A DNA stretch of 7,839 nucleotides from Deltaproteobacteria bacterium (GTDB lineage: Bacteria > Desulfobacterota > Desulfobaccia > Desulfobaccales > Desulfobaccaceae): assembly GCA_016874895.1 (NCBI GenBank), contig VGSX01000164.1:1-7839 (forward strand), in the 5' to 3' direction. A program made the position numbers and the translations under genes. Below the pieces are notes generated by a model, which saw only the letters and a list, made by a program, of their open reading frames with translations, was not told where the DNA came from and made no database searches. Positions 1-6,082 of this stretch are shown piece after piece. Numbering within the stretch: position 1 is the stretch's first letter; each line of letters begins with the position of its first letter.

Positions 1-17
1 TGATAACTGAACGCCTA
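1..17 (-). repeat. End of a dispersed heptad element, cut by window edge
   Basis: The first bases read as the reverse complement of the left end of the full element at 1709-1852: CTGAACGCCTAC here matches that end, with a degraded heptad before it. The rest of this copy would lie outside the window. It is followed within about 7 bases by the start of another partial copy in the same orientation, so the window opens in a cluster of these elements. Confidence 0.5.
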
Positions 18-23
18 CGTTGA

Positions 24-90
24 CTTAACCTTTTGTTTTTGCTGAAAGCTGATAGCTGACAGCTGATAGCTGATAGCTGACAGCTGACAG
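24..90 (-). repeat. Partial dispersed element with expanded heptad array
   Basis: Bases 41-89 are seven uninterrupted 7-bp units: GCTGAAA, GCTGATA, GCTGACA, GCTGATA, GCTGATA, GCTGACA, GCTGACA. They are preceded by TTAACC and TTTTGTTTTT, which match the reverse complement of the core next to the left arm of the full copies at 1709-1852 and 5932-6082. This is therefore an inverted partial copy whose arm has grown from about four or five units to seven. It ends 17 bp beyond the stop codon of the SDR gene, so SDR transcripts would run into it. Confidence 0.75.
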
Positions 91-106
91 AAGGATTGGC
101 TGGCTG

Positions 107-1645
107 TCACAATTTTTTCTCCGGCAGGCGGCAGGCCTGGGGCAGCTTGGGCGTGAAGCGCTGCGGGCCGGAAACAATGGGGCGGCCGATTTTCTCGGCC
201 GATGCCTTTAGCATACCCTTAAAGACATATTGGTGCAGGGGATAGACTGCGTACCAATAGATGAGGCCACCCAGGCCCCGGGGCAGGAACCGGGATAATT
301 CCTTGATTTCCACCCGGTCCGGTCCCGAGGGGGTAAGGGTGAACTCGAGGATCGCTTCGCCGGGCAGCTTCATCTCGGCCAGCAGCATCAGACGCCTTTC
401 GGGTTCCACCTCCAAAACCCGCCAGAAGTCCAGGGCATCCCCGACATAGAGTTCGGTGGGATGCCGCCGCCCGCCTCTGAAACCGATGCCACCCAAAAGC
501 CGGTCCAGCGCCCCCCGCAGCTTCCACAAGGCGTCGGCAAAGTAGTAGCCGTTCTTGCCGCCCATCCTGACAATGGGTTGCCAGGCCGCCGCCGGGGTGG
601 CCTGGATTGTGAGTTGATAGCCGCATTCCAGGATGGTGCCCCCGGCATAAGTGACATCGCCGCAATACACCCACTCCGGGGGGATGGCGGCGCCGGCATC
701 GGTCCAGCAGGTGTCCACCTGCTGCATGCTGATTTTTTCCAGGGCCAGGCGGATGGTCTCCCGGCAGGTCAGGAGTTTCTGGGGAATGATCTCCCGGATG
801 CGGTTTTCCTGGCAGATGACGGGATTGCGCAAGCCTTCGGCCAGAGGGCGGGCAATGGCCGAGGGCACCGGGGTGACCAGATGGATCCAGAGGGAACTCA
901 GGGCGGGCGTCAGCACCGGCACCGGAATGATCCACCGTTGCCGCAGCCCGGCCTCCGCCGCATAAATCCGGAAGAGCTCCTGATAGGACAGGATATCCGG
1001 CCCGCCGATATCGAAGGTTTGTCCCAGGACCTCGTCGTGTTCCAGGCAGCCCTGCAGGTAGTTCAAGACATTGCTGATGGCTATGGGCTGCACGGGATTG
1101 CGCACCCAGGTAGGGGTAGTCATCACCGGCAGGCGGTCCACCAGGTAGCGCAGAATTTCGAAGGAGGCGCTGCCGGAGCCCAGGATCATGGCGGCGCGCA
1201 AAAAGGTGGTGGGCGTCGGACCGGACTGGAGAATCCGGGCCACCTCATAGCGGGAGCGCAAGTGGGCGCTCAGGTTCGGGTCCTCCAGCTGGCCCAGCCC
1301 CCCCAGATAGATAATACGGTTGAGGCCCGCCTCAGCCGCAGCCTGGACCATGTTTTGGGCCCCCTGGCGGTCGGCCTCGGAATATTTATCCGGGGCCGCG
1401 ATCATGGAATGCACCAGGTAAAAAGCCGCCCAACATCCCCGGGCCGCCGGCTGCAGGGAACTCAGGTCCAGAACGTCTCCCTGGGCCAGTTCCAGGTTGG
1501 GATGGCTGGCCCAGGGACGGCACTGCATTTTCCCCAGAGAACGGCCCAGGGCCCGGACCCGATACCCGGCCTGCAGCAACTGCGGGATCAACCGCCCGCC
1601 CACATAGCCTGTGGCCCCCGTCACTAACACCGGTTCAGAAAGCAT
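107..1645 (-). CDS. Atypical SDR NAD(P)-binding epimerase fused to DUF2867
   Basis: Predicted cytoplasmic two-domain protein of 512 residues. The N-terminal half is a Rossmann-fold extended/atypical short-chain dehydrogenase: dinucleotide-binding TGATGYVG at about residues 9-16, then YLVHSM near 76-81, a signature I associate with this subfamily. The usual catalytic YxxxK is not evident; YLGGLG stands near 113-118. From about residue 340 to the end the sequence resembles DUF2867 (GKNGYYFADALWKLRG and a tryptophan/tyrosine-rich C-terminus). The same arrangement occurs in E. coli YbjT-like proteins. The substrate is unknown; nucleoside-diphosphate sugar or quinone-type substrates are only guesses. 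I chose the ATG at 1645 because GGGGGG lies 5 bases before it; a TTG at 1669 would add eight residues but lacks a comparable site. It lies downstream of a full repeat element and ends just before a heptad array. Confidence 0.9.
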   Translation of the reverse strand: MLSEPVLVTGATGYVGGRLIPQLLQAGYRVRALGRSLGKMQCRPWASHPNLELAQGDVLDLSSLQPAARGCWAAFYLVHSMIAAPDKYSEADRQGAQNMVQAAAEAGLNRIIYLGGLGQLEDPNLSAHLRSRYEVARILQSGPTPTTFLRAAMILGSGSASFEILRYLVDRLPVMTTPTWVRNPVQPIAISNVLNYLQGCLEHDEVLGQTFDIGGPDILSYQELFRIYAAEAGLRQRWIIPVPVLTPALSSLWIHLVTPVPSAIARPLAEGLRNPVICQENRIREIIPQKLLTCRETIRLALEKISMQQVDTCWTDAGAAIPPEWVYCGDVTYAGGTILECGYQLTIQATPAAAWQPIVRMGGKNGYYFADALWKLRGALDRLLGGIGFRGGRRHPTELYVGDALDFWRVLEVEPERRLMLLAEMKLPGEAILEFTLTPSGPDRVEIKELSRFLPRGLGGLIYWYAVYPLHQYVFKGMLKASAEKIGRPIVSGPQRFTPKLPQACRLPEKKL

Positions 1646-1650
1646 TGCAT

Positions 1651-1656
1651 CCCCCC
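1651..1656 (-). promoter_or_regulatory. Ribosome binding site that decides the SDR start
   Basis: On the minus strand GGGGGG is followed by ATGCA and then ATG at 1645, a 5-base spacing. It lies inside the reading frame of the longer TTG-initiated version (TTG at 1669), which argues for the shorter protein. Confidence 0.55.
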
Positions 1657-1708
1657 AAATATGATGCAAAAAGGGCGGGGAGGCCCACCCGGGTTAAAAA
1701 GAATGTAG

Positions 1709-1852
1709 GCGTTCAGCTATCAGCAATCAGCTTTCAGCAAAAACAATGGGTTAGGGAAACTAAGGGAAAAACCAGTGATCCGCCACCTTAGAATAACTAT
1801 TTGAATTTAAAGCATTAGCTGACGGCTGCAAGCTGACCGCTGAACGCTTACA
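1709..1852 (+). repeat. Full dispersed element, copy A (144 bp, heptad arms, inverted ends)
   Basis: The left arm begins GCGTTCAGC and continues in 7-bp units GTTCAGC, TATCAGC, AATCAGC, TTTCAGC (1711-1738). A 77-bp AT-rich core follows (1739-1815). The right arm, read on the minus strand, is again heptads: GTTCAGC, GGTCAGC, TTGCAGC, CGTCAGC. The ends are perfect 9-bp inverted repeats (1709-1717 and 1839-1847), extended outward by TGTA with one mismatch. The core matches copy B (5932-6082) at 61 of 77 positions with no gaps by my count. There is no ORF, so it is non-autonomous. It fills most of the spacer between the cysteine-rich gene and the SDR gene. Confidence 0.85.
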
Positions 1853-1875
1853 AAAGAATTTATGGCACCAACCGT

Positions 1876-2055
1876 CTAATCCAGGGCACAGCCGCAGGTG
1901 GAGACAATGACCCAGTTTTCCTTCTCCTGCGGCAGCAATTGTTGATATTCTTCCTCGCTGAGCAGGAATTCCGGCGGCATAGAGTTCATGTCTTCTTCAC
2001 ACAAACAGCCCCGTCCGTAACAATGCTCGCAATTCTTCGGCACGTACACTTTCAT
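1876..2055 (-). CDS. Small cysteine-rich protein, 59 residues, unknown function
   Basis: An ATG-to-TAG frame of 59 codons. It contains six cysteines at residues 9, 12, 17, 19, 54 and 56, arranged as CxxC, x4, CxC, then a 34-residue spacer and a terminal CGC. The N-terminus reads MKVYVPKNCEHCYGRGCLC and the middle is acidic and glutamate/glutamine-rich (SEEEYQQLLPQEKEN). The cysteine pairs suggest binding of zinc, an iron-sulfur cluster or another soft metal, or a disulfide-bonded fold; no signal peptide or membrane segment is visible. GGAG lies 11 bases before the ATG and GGGG closer in, so initiation is plausible but not strong. It follows nadE on the same strand after a 192-bp spacer and precedes the SDR gene beyond repeat copy A. 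I do not recognise the family. The regular cysteine pattern and sensible codons make it a likely real gene. Confidence 0.65.
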   Translation of the reverse strand: MKVYVPKNCEHCYGRGCLCEEDMNSMPPEFLLSEEEYQQLLPQEKENWVIVSTCGCALD

Positions 2056-2154
2056 GGCCCCGTTTTCTCCGTGGCTTGACCTTCCCCCGGCAGGGTCAGG
2101 TGGTTATTGATCATCAGAATTAAACTTAAGGAAATCGCCTGATATCAGCAAGAT

Positions 2155-2198
2155 CGCAGATTCCGGCGGTCTGCGTTAATTCATCGGGTGCGGCAGAC
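2155..2198 (-). other. Mutually exclusive inverted repeats in the nadE 3' spacer
   Basis: CGCAGA (2155-2160) can pair with TCTGCG (2170-2175) across a 9-base loop. The same middle segment can instead pair with GCAGAC (2193-2198) across an 18-base loop. Neither hairpin is followed by a T-tract on the minus strand, so neither is a standard intrinsic terminator. The rest of 2056-2247 holds only a weak 7-bp hairpin (2077-2098) and no gene that I can see. Confidence 0.3.
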
Positions 2199-2247
2199 TG
2201 TGCGCCTCTTTAAAAGATATCACAATTTCCCTTCGTGTTCAAACCGG

Positions 2248-3888
2248 TTACACTTCGTAACGAGCGGCAATGGGCATCCGGCGGCCGCTGCCGAAGGCCT
2301 TGGAGGTCACCTTGAGACCGGGGGCCGCCTGTCTCCGTTTATACTCATTGCGATCCACCGCCCGCATGACCCAGCGGACGCATTCCGGATCAAAACCCTG
2401 GGCCACAATTTCCTGGCAGGACATGCCGTCGTTAATATAATATTCTAATATTTTATCCAGAATGTCATAGGGCGGCAAGGTGTCCTGATCCTTCTGGTCC
2501 GGACGCAGTTCCGCGGAGGGAGGTTTAGTGATGATCTCTCCAGGGATTACCTCACCCCGGCGGTTGATATACCCGGCCAGCTCATAGATCATGGTCTTGG
2601 GCACATCGGAAATCACCGCCAGCCCGCCGCTCATGTCCCCATACAGGGTGCAGTAACCCACGGCCAGTTCGCTCTTGTTGCCCGTGGACAGGACCAGGTA
2701 GCCGTATTTATTGGAATAGGCCATAAGTATATTGCCCCGGATGCGGGCCTGGATATTTTCCATGGAAACATCCAGCTCAGCCACCGGAAAATGTTCCTGC
2801 AACGAGGCCAGATAAGCCTGATAAATCGGGGTAATGGGGATGGTGACGGTTTTTACGCCCAGATTACGGGCCAATTTTTCCGAATCAATGATGCTGCCCG
2901 GGGAGGAATATAATGAGGGCATGATCACGCCCAGGACGTTTTCCGGTCCCACCGCCTGTTGGGCCAGATAACAGGTTATCGCGGAATCAAGGCCGCCGGA
3001 CAGTCCCACCACCGTCCGGGAGAAGCCGCATTTCCGCAGATAATCCCGCAGCCCCAGAATCAGGGCGTCGTGCACCGAGGCGATTTTATCCAGGGGCTGA
3101 AAGGCTTGCCGGGGGGCCGGTCGGCTTAAGTCCACGGTCGTCACGGCCTCCTGGAACGCCGGCAGAACCCTGAGAAGCTCCCCCCGAACATCCAGGGCCA
3201 GACTGCGGCCGTCAAAAATCAGTTCGTCATTGCCCCCCACCTGATTGACGTAAATAAAGGGGGTGTTATACTTCTGGCAATGCCGTCTGAACAGATGGTA
3301 GCGGATCTCTTCTTTGCCGCAAAAAAACGGCGAGGCCGATATGTTGATGAACACGCTGGCGCCCTGCTGGGCCAGCTCCTGAATGGGATTAAAGCGGTAT
3401 AACTTGCGGGAGTTGGCCTCATACTCGTACCAGGCGTCTTCACAGATTGATATGCCCAGGAGATGATCTTTGAAGGGCAGGACCAGGACCTGGCCGGGCG
3501 AGGCGAAATATCGGGTTTCATCAAAGACATCGTAGCTGGGCAACAGGGATTTAGCCTGCCACCTGACCTCGCCCCGGTGAATCAGCAAGGCGGCGTTATA
3601 CAGGCCCTTGCCCATGGCCAGCTCCGAAGGAATGGGCGCCCCCACGACGAGACCGGTTTCCGGATACTGGCGAGATAATTTCTGCAGTTCAGCCACCGAC
3701 TCCCGGACGCCGGCGATGAGGGTGGGCTTTTCCAATAAGTCCCGGGGAGGGTAAGCCACCAGGAAGAGTTCCGAAAAAACTATCAGATCCGCAGACCCCG
3801 CCGCTCGGGTAAACAACTCGACCACCCGATTCGTATTTCCCTGCAGGTCCCCAACGGTGGGGTTAAGTTGGGCGATGATTATCTTCAT
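2248..3888 (-). CDS. nadE: Glutamine-dependent NAD+ synthetase
   Basis: Catalyses the last step of NAD+ biosynthesis in the cytoplasm, amidating nicotinate adenine dinucleotide with ATP and ammonia taken from glutamine. The N-terminal nitrilase/amidase domain (about residues 1-260) shows the full Glu-Lys-Cys triad: E40 in FSELFL, K113 in WQAKSLLPSYDVFDE and C149 in GISICEDAWYE. The C-terminal synthetase domain (about 265-546) has the ATP-pyrophosphatase loop GLSGGLDSA near 295-302 and LSTGNKSELAVGYCTLYGDMS, the conserved NaAD/ATP-binding stretch. At 546 residues it matches the usual length of the two-domain bacterial form, so it should use glutamine directly rather than free ammonia. The ATG at 3888 starts directly with the nitrilase strand MKIIIAQLNPTVGD; its ribosome binding site (GAAG) is weak. 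It diverges from the PAS gene and shares a 213-bp spacer with it. Confidence 0.97.
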   Translation of the reverse strand: MKIIIAQLNPTVGDLQGNTNRVVELFTRAAGSADLIVFSELFLVAYPPRDLLEKPTLIAGVRESVAELQKLSRQYPETGLVVGAPIPSELAMGKGLYNAALLIHRGEVRWQAKSLLPSYDVFDETRYFASPGQVLVLPFKDHLLGISICEDAWYEYEANSRKLYRFNPIQELAQQGASVFINISASPFFCGKEEIRYHLFRRHCQKYNTPFIYVNQVGGNDELIFDGRSLALDVRGELLRVLPAFQEAVTTVDLSRPAPRQAFQPLDKIASVHDALILGLRDYLRKCGFSRTVVGLSGGLDSAITCYLAQQAVGPENVLGVIMPSLYSSPGSIIDSEKLARNLGVKTVTIPITPIYQAYLASLQEHFPVAELDVSMENIQARIRGNILMAYSNKYGYLVLSTGNKSELAVGYCTLYGDMSGGLAVISDVPKTMIYELAGYINRRGEVIPGEIITKPPSAELRPDQKDQDTLPPYDILDKILEYYINDGMSCQEIVAQGFDPECVRWVMRAVDRNEYKRRQAAPGLKVTSKAFGSGRRMPIAARYEV

Positions 3889-3925
3889 TGTCTTCAGGAT
3901 AAAAAAATTTCCGTTGTACGGTATC

Positions 3926-3945
3926 TTACCTTACCTGACCTTACC
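3926..3945. repeat. Tandem pentamers TTACC in the nadE leader region
   Basis: Four consecutive 5-bp units read TTACC, TTACC, TGACC, TTACC on the plus strand; one unit has a single change. They lie 38-57 bp upstream of the nadE start, where promoter or leader elements would be expected. This could be a protein-binding array or simple-sequence slippage; the sequence alone does not decide. Confidence 0.4.
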
Positions 3946-3997
3946 GTCCTTGTCATCTTTTTAACTCGAGATATTGCTTCACTCTCCCACAGAAATT

Positions 3998-4013
3998 TAA
4001 CAAATATTTGTTA
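3998..4013. promoter_or_regulatory. Perfect 16-bp AT-rich palindrome, possible operator
   Basis: TAACAAATATTTGTTA is an uninterrupted perfect palindrome between the divergent nadE and PAS genes, about 110 bp upstream of nadE and about 90 bp upstream of the PAS start. Its symmetry without a loop suits a dimeric DNA-binding protein better than an RNA hairpin. It does not match the FNR, LexA or NtrC consensus as I know them. Which regulator would bind is unknown. Confidence 0.45.
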
Positions 4014-4053
4014 CAAGCCGATAAATCTGTAGGATTTTGTAAAACGGGGAGTT

Positions 4054-4062
4054 TATGATAAT
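4054..4062 (+). promoter_or_regulatory. Candidate -10 region for the PAS gene
   Basis: TATGATAAT contains two overlapping near-consensus -10 hexamers (TATGAT and GATAAT, each 5 of 6). No good -35 hexamer lies at standard distance upstream; TTTGTA and nearby T-rich sequence are weak. If this is the -10 element, transcription would begin around 4068 and the short ORF at 4055 would not be in the mRNA. Confidence 0.3.
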
Positions 4063-4102
4063 ATCGGTTTACGTCAAGGAAGACAAAGCCCTGGTGGCCT
4101 GA
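4055..4102 (+). CDS. Possible 15-residue leader peptide overlapping the PAS start
   Basis: ATG at 4055 opens a 15-codon frame, MIISVYVKEDKALVA. Its TGA at 4100-4102 shares one base with the ATG of the next gene (TGATG), the classic arrangement for translational coupling. GGGGAG stands 3 bases before the ATG, closer than usual. The counter-argument is that the same ATG lies inside a good -10 sequence (4054-4062), so the frame may never be transcribed. The peptide has no run of one amino acid that would suggest attenuation. Confidence 0.25.
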   Translation: MIISVYVKEDKALVA

Positions 4103-4788
4103 TGAGGGATCTCATGATTTCAGAGCTAACTATTCTCCAGTATCTCCCAACCGCGTTACTCGTTTTTGATCAACACGGCAGGTTTTGTGATGGCAACCAT
4201 GCCGCGGCCGGGTTATTTGAACTTGATTGCCAGCAGGCCCGGGGAGAACTCTATTCCCGGCTGATTCCCGATTTAACCCTGGCAAATTCCTGGCCGGGGC
4301 CGGAACGCCTGGCCGAAGCTGATCCAAAGAGAATTTTCGAGCATCTTCAGTCTGGCAAGATTATCCTGACCCGGAAAGGCCAGAAGCTTTTCTGCCGCAG
4401 CATACCGCTTCCCGATGATAACTCCCACGAGGGCCGGGTGCTTCTCATGGTGGAGGACATGCTTGATCCCCATAATCTGGCGGGCAGGGTTTTAGAGGAG
4501 GAGCGTTTGGCCGGGGTCACCGAAATCAGCAACACCCTGGCCCACAAGCTCAATCAATATCTACAGGTCATAATGGGCTACATCAGCCTGATGACCCTGG
4601 AAATGGACCCGGAGCACCCCTGTTATGACTATTTAAACAAGATACTCGAACAACTGGAAAATATCCGCGTGACCACCTATCAACTTTCCAACGTGCATAA
4701 TTATGCGGTCATTGAGCATCCGGACGGCCGCCGCATGTTCGACCTGGACAAGGCCGTCGAGGAACACGCCCGCCTAAATTTCACATAA
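4102..4788 (+). CDS. PAS protein with degenerate histidine-kinase DHp domain, no ATPase
   Basis: Soluble 228-residue sensor-like protein. Residues about 8-120 resemble a PAS domain (LPTALLVFDQHGRFCDGNHAAAGLF, then RKGQKLFCRSIPLPD and GRVLLMVEDM). Residues about 133-202 resemble an NtrB-type HisKA/DHp helical hairpin: ERLAGVTEISNTLAHKLNQ and LQVIMGYISLM align with the usual ERLAxxGExAxxIAHEINNPL pattern. The phospho-acceptor position is kept (H148). The following acidic residue is Lys149, the H+4 Asn/Thr position is Gln152, and the usual Pro is Tyr153. The protein stops at about where an ATPase domain would begin, and I find no N, G1 or G2 box downstream in any frame. It probably neither autophosphorylates nor acts as a normal phosphatase; it could be a dimerising sensor, a decoy partner or a phosphotransfer relic. 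ATG at 4114 (GAGGGA 4 bases upstream) is an equally good start, giving 224 residues. Confidence 0.8.
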   Translation: MRDLMISELTILQYLPTALLVFDQHGRFCDGNHAAAGLFELDCQQARGELYSRLIPDLTLANSWPGPERLAEADPKRIFEHLQSGKIILTRKGQKLFCRSIPLPDDNSHEGRVLLMVEDMLDPHNLAGRVLEEERLAGVTEISNTLAHKLNQYLQVIMGYISLMTLEMDPEHPCYDYLNKILEQLENIRVTTYQLSNVHNYAVIEHPDGRRMFDLDKAVEEHARLNFT

Positions 4789-4831
4789 TCCCGGCGGTTC
4801 GCCCACTACAGCCGCGGTGCGCAACTCATAA

Positions 4832-4880
4832 ACGGTGGAACAGGCTTCCAGCCTGTTTATTTGTGCTCAGGCGGGACGCA
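4832..4880 (+). repeat. Palindromic dispersed repeat; possible terminator of the PAS gene
   Basis: AACAGGCTTCCAGCCTGTT (4839-4857) is an 8-bp perfect stem with a 3-base loop, followed by TATTTGTG. The flanking CGGTGG before it and CAGGCGGGACGC after it recall a widespread bacterial intergenic repeat in which a 'TTCCAGCCTG' hairpin is paired with a 'CAGGCGGGACGCCTG' half. The second half here is degraded. It lies about 50 bp after the PAS stop codon in a convergent spacer, so the U-rich tail could end plus-strand transcription. The remainder of 4789-4979 shows no gene. Confidence 0.5.
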
Positions 4881-4979
4881 CCCCTGCCCCCGAGAATCTC
4901 TCTTTGAGCTTTAATCACAAGCAGTGCCGTTTACAGCTCACCTCCGGCGCTGGCGGATTGGCAAGGGCCAGACGTCCCA

Positions 4980-5903
4980 TCAGGAACCGATGGTCACCCG
5001 CGTCCCCACGCAACTGACCATAAATTTCTCTGGAAAAGCTACAATCAATTGCGTCAGGGCCCGGAAGCCGGTGCAATGGCCTGAAACAATCAGGTCGATG
5101 TCGAGTTCCTGGAGTCCTTTAATGGTATTCTGGATCAATTGCGGTCCGCCGGCAGTGAGGTGAAAACCCCCGATAACCGCGGCCACCTTGGTCTCTCCGG
5201 TGAGCTTTTGGGCATAGCGGATCATGTTGGTAATGCCGGGATGCGAACAGGCCGACAGGATGACCAGGCCCCGGTCCTGAACGTTCACGACCAAGGCCTG
5301 TTCATCCTGGAACTCATCCTTTTCCTCTTTGCCGTTTATCAGGCGCTTGGGGCCCGGCAACGGCGTTTCATAACCCACACTGGCCTCCGTGGGGCCGGTA
5401 AGCAGGGCCATGCCCGCCACCAGGGTGGGTCCGGTGTTTTCCTGGAGTCTGGCCCCGGCCGCCACAAGCTGTTCCCGCTCCAGGGTCCACGGCCCCACCC
5501 GCCCTTTGGGGGTAATGAGAAGCTTGGGGATGTAGCTGTCCGGGTGCAGGTAGATGTCCAAGGCAGCTTGACGCCGGGCCAGGAGCTCCCCCAGGCCCCC
5601 GTAATGATCGGGATGGCCATGGCTGAGAAAAAGGGCGTTAATGTCATCCACCGACTTTTCCAGGGCTTCCAGATTGTTGAAGAGCACCAGGGGCGAATTT
5701 GAGGTATCCATGAGAATCTGCCGGGTCTGGCCGTTCTGGGTCAGGGTGACCAGCATGGCCAGACCATGGGCCGCGATCAAGGGTTTTTTCAGACGTCCGG
5801 GCGGCATGCGCTCCACCAGACCCGGAAGTGACGGCTCAAAAACATCGATAAAATTGTCCACCACGATATCGATGGCCACCGATTTAATTTTTGGAAGTTC
5901 CAT
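4980..5903 (-). CDS. MBL-fold metallo-hydrolase, COG1237 type
   Basis: Cytoplasmic 307-residue member of the metallo-beta-lactamase superfamily. The metal-binding signature HxHxDH is intact as SHGHPDHYGG (H95, H97, D99, H100), and later ligands are visible: H221 in SACSHPGI, H248 in IGGFHL and H276 in SGHCTG. The block GLVILSACSHPGITNMIRYAQKLTGETKVAAVIGGFHL is typical of COG1237. Archaeal members carry the name 7,8-dihydropterin-6-methyl-4-(beta-D-ribofuranosyl)aminobenzene-5'-phosphate synthase; the bacterial substrate is not established, so I do not transfer it. The length is normal and complete. GGAG stands 7 bases before the ATG, supporting the start. It is a lone gene: repeat copy B begins 29 bp upstream of its start and the PAS gene converges on its 3' end. 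Confidence 0.93.
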   Translation of the reverse strand: MELPKIKSVAIDIVVDNFIDVFEPSLPGLVERMPPGRLKKPLIAAHGLAMLVTLTQNGQTRQILMDTSNSPLVLFNNLEALEKSVDDINALFLSHGHPDHYGGLGELLARRQAALDIYLHPDSYIPKLLITPKGRVGPWTLEREQLVAAGARLQENTGPTLVAGMALLTGPTEASVGYETPLPGPKRLINGKEEKDEFQDEQALVVNVQDRGLVILSACSHPGITNMIRYAQKLTGETKVAAVIGGFHLTAGGPQLIQNTIKGLQELDIDLIVSGHCTGFRALTQLIVAFPEKFMVSCVGTRVTIGS

Positions 5904-5931
5904 CGCCTGTCTCCGTCTTAAAAAGGTGTGG

Positions 5932-6082
5932 GCGTTCAGCTAGCAGCTATCAGCAATCAGCTTTCAGAAAAAACAACAGGTTAGGCAAACTGAGCGATAA
6001 ACCGACGATCTGCTAGCTTGGGATAACTATTTTATTTTAAAGCATGAGCTGACGGCCGCAGGCTGACCGCTGAGCGCTTACA
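5932..6082 (+). repeat. Full dispersed element, copy B (151 bp)
   Basis: Same structure and orientation as the 1709-1852 copy: end GCGTTCAGC, heptads GTTCAGC, TAGCAGC, TATCAGC, AATCAGC and TTTCAGA (5934-5968), a 77-bp core (5969-6045) and an inverted heptad arm ending CTTACA at 6082. It has one extra heptad (TAGCAGC) in the left arm; otherwise the two copies align without gaps. The right inverted end has one change (GCTGAGCGC). The core conserves ATAACTAT and TTTTAAAGCAT. If the promoter at 6156-6186 is real, the element is transcribed within the 5' leader of the MBL gene. Confidence 0.85.

Noticed and set aside
41..89. Heptad array as a CRISPR or iteron origin
   Set aside because: The 7-bp units have no spacers, no DnaA boxes or replication gene lie nearby, and the same heptads form the arms of the dispersed element elsewhere in the window.
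461..1627. Long plus-strand frame of 388 codons opposite the SDR gene
   Set aside because: It lies wholly antisense to a well-supported gene. Its translation is rich in Gly, Gln, His, Arg and Pro with no recognisable domain, as expected for the shadow of a GC-rich gene.
2077..2098. Hairpin upstream of the cysteine-rich gene as a terminator for nadE
   Set aside because: The stem is 7 bp with a wobble pair and there is no T-tract in the direction of transcription.
2188..2448. Plus-strand frame of 86 codons across the 3' end of nadE
   Set aside because: Most of it overlaps nadE in antisense; no ribosome binding site stands out and no family is recognised.
4789..4979. Missing HATPase domain of the PAS protein in another frame
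   Set aside because: I read the plus-strand frames after the stop codon and saw no N, G1 or G2 box-like motif; the short frame at 4835 translates repeat sequence. A simple frameshift does not explain the missing domain.
5139..5702. Plus-strand frame of 187 codons opposite the MBL gene
   Set aside because: It is antisense to the intact HxHxDH hydrolase and has no domain; it is a codon-bias shadow.
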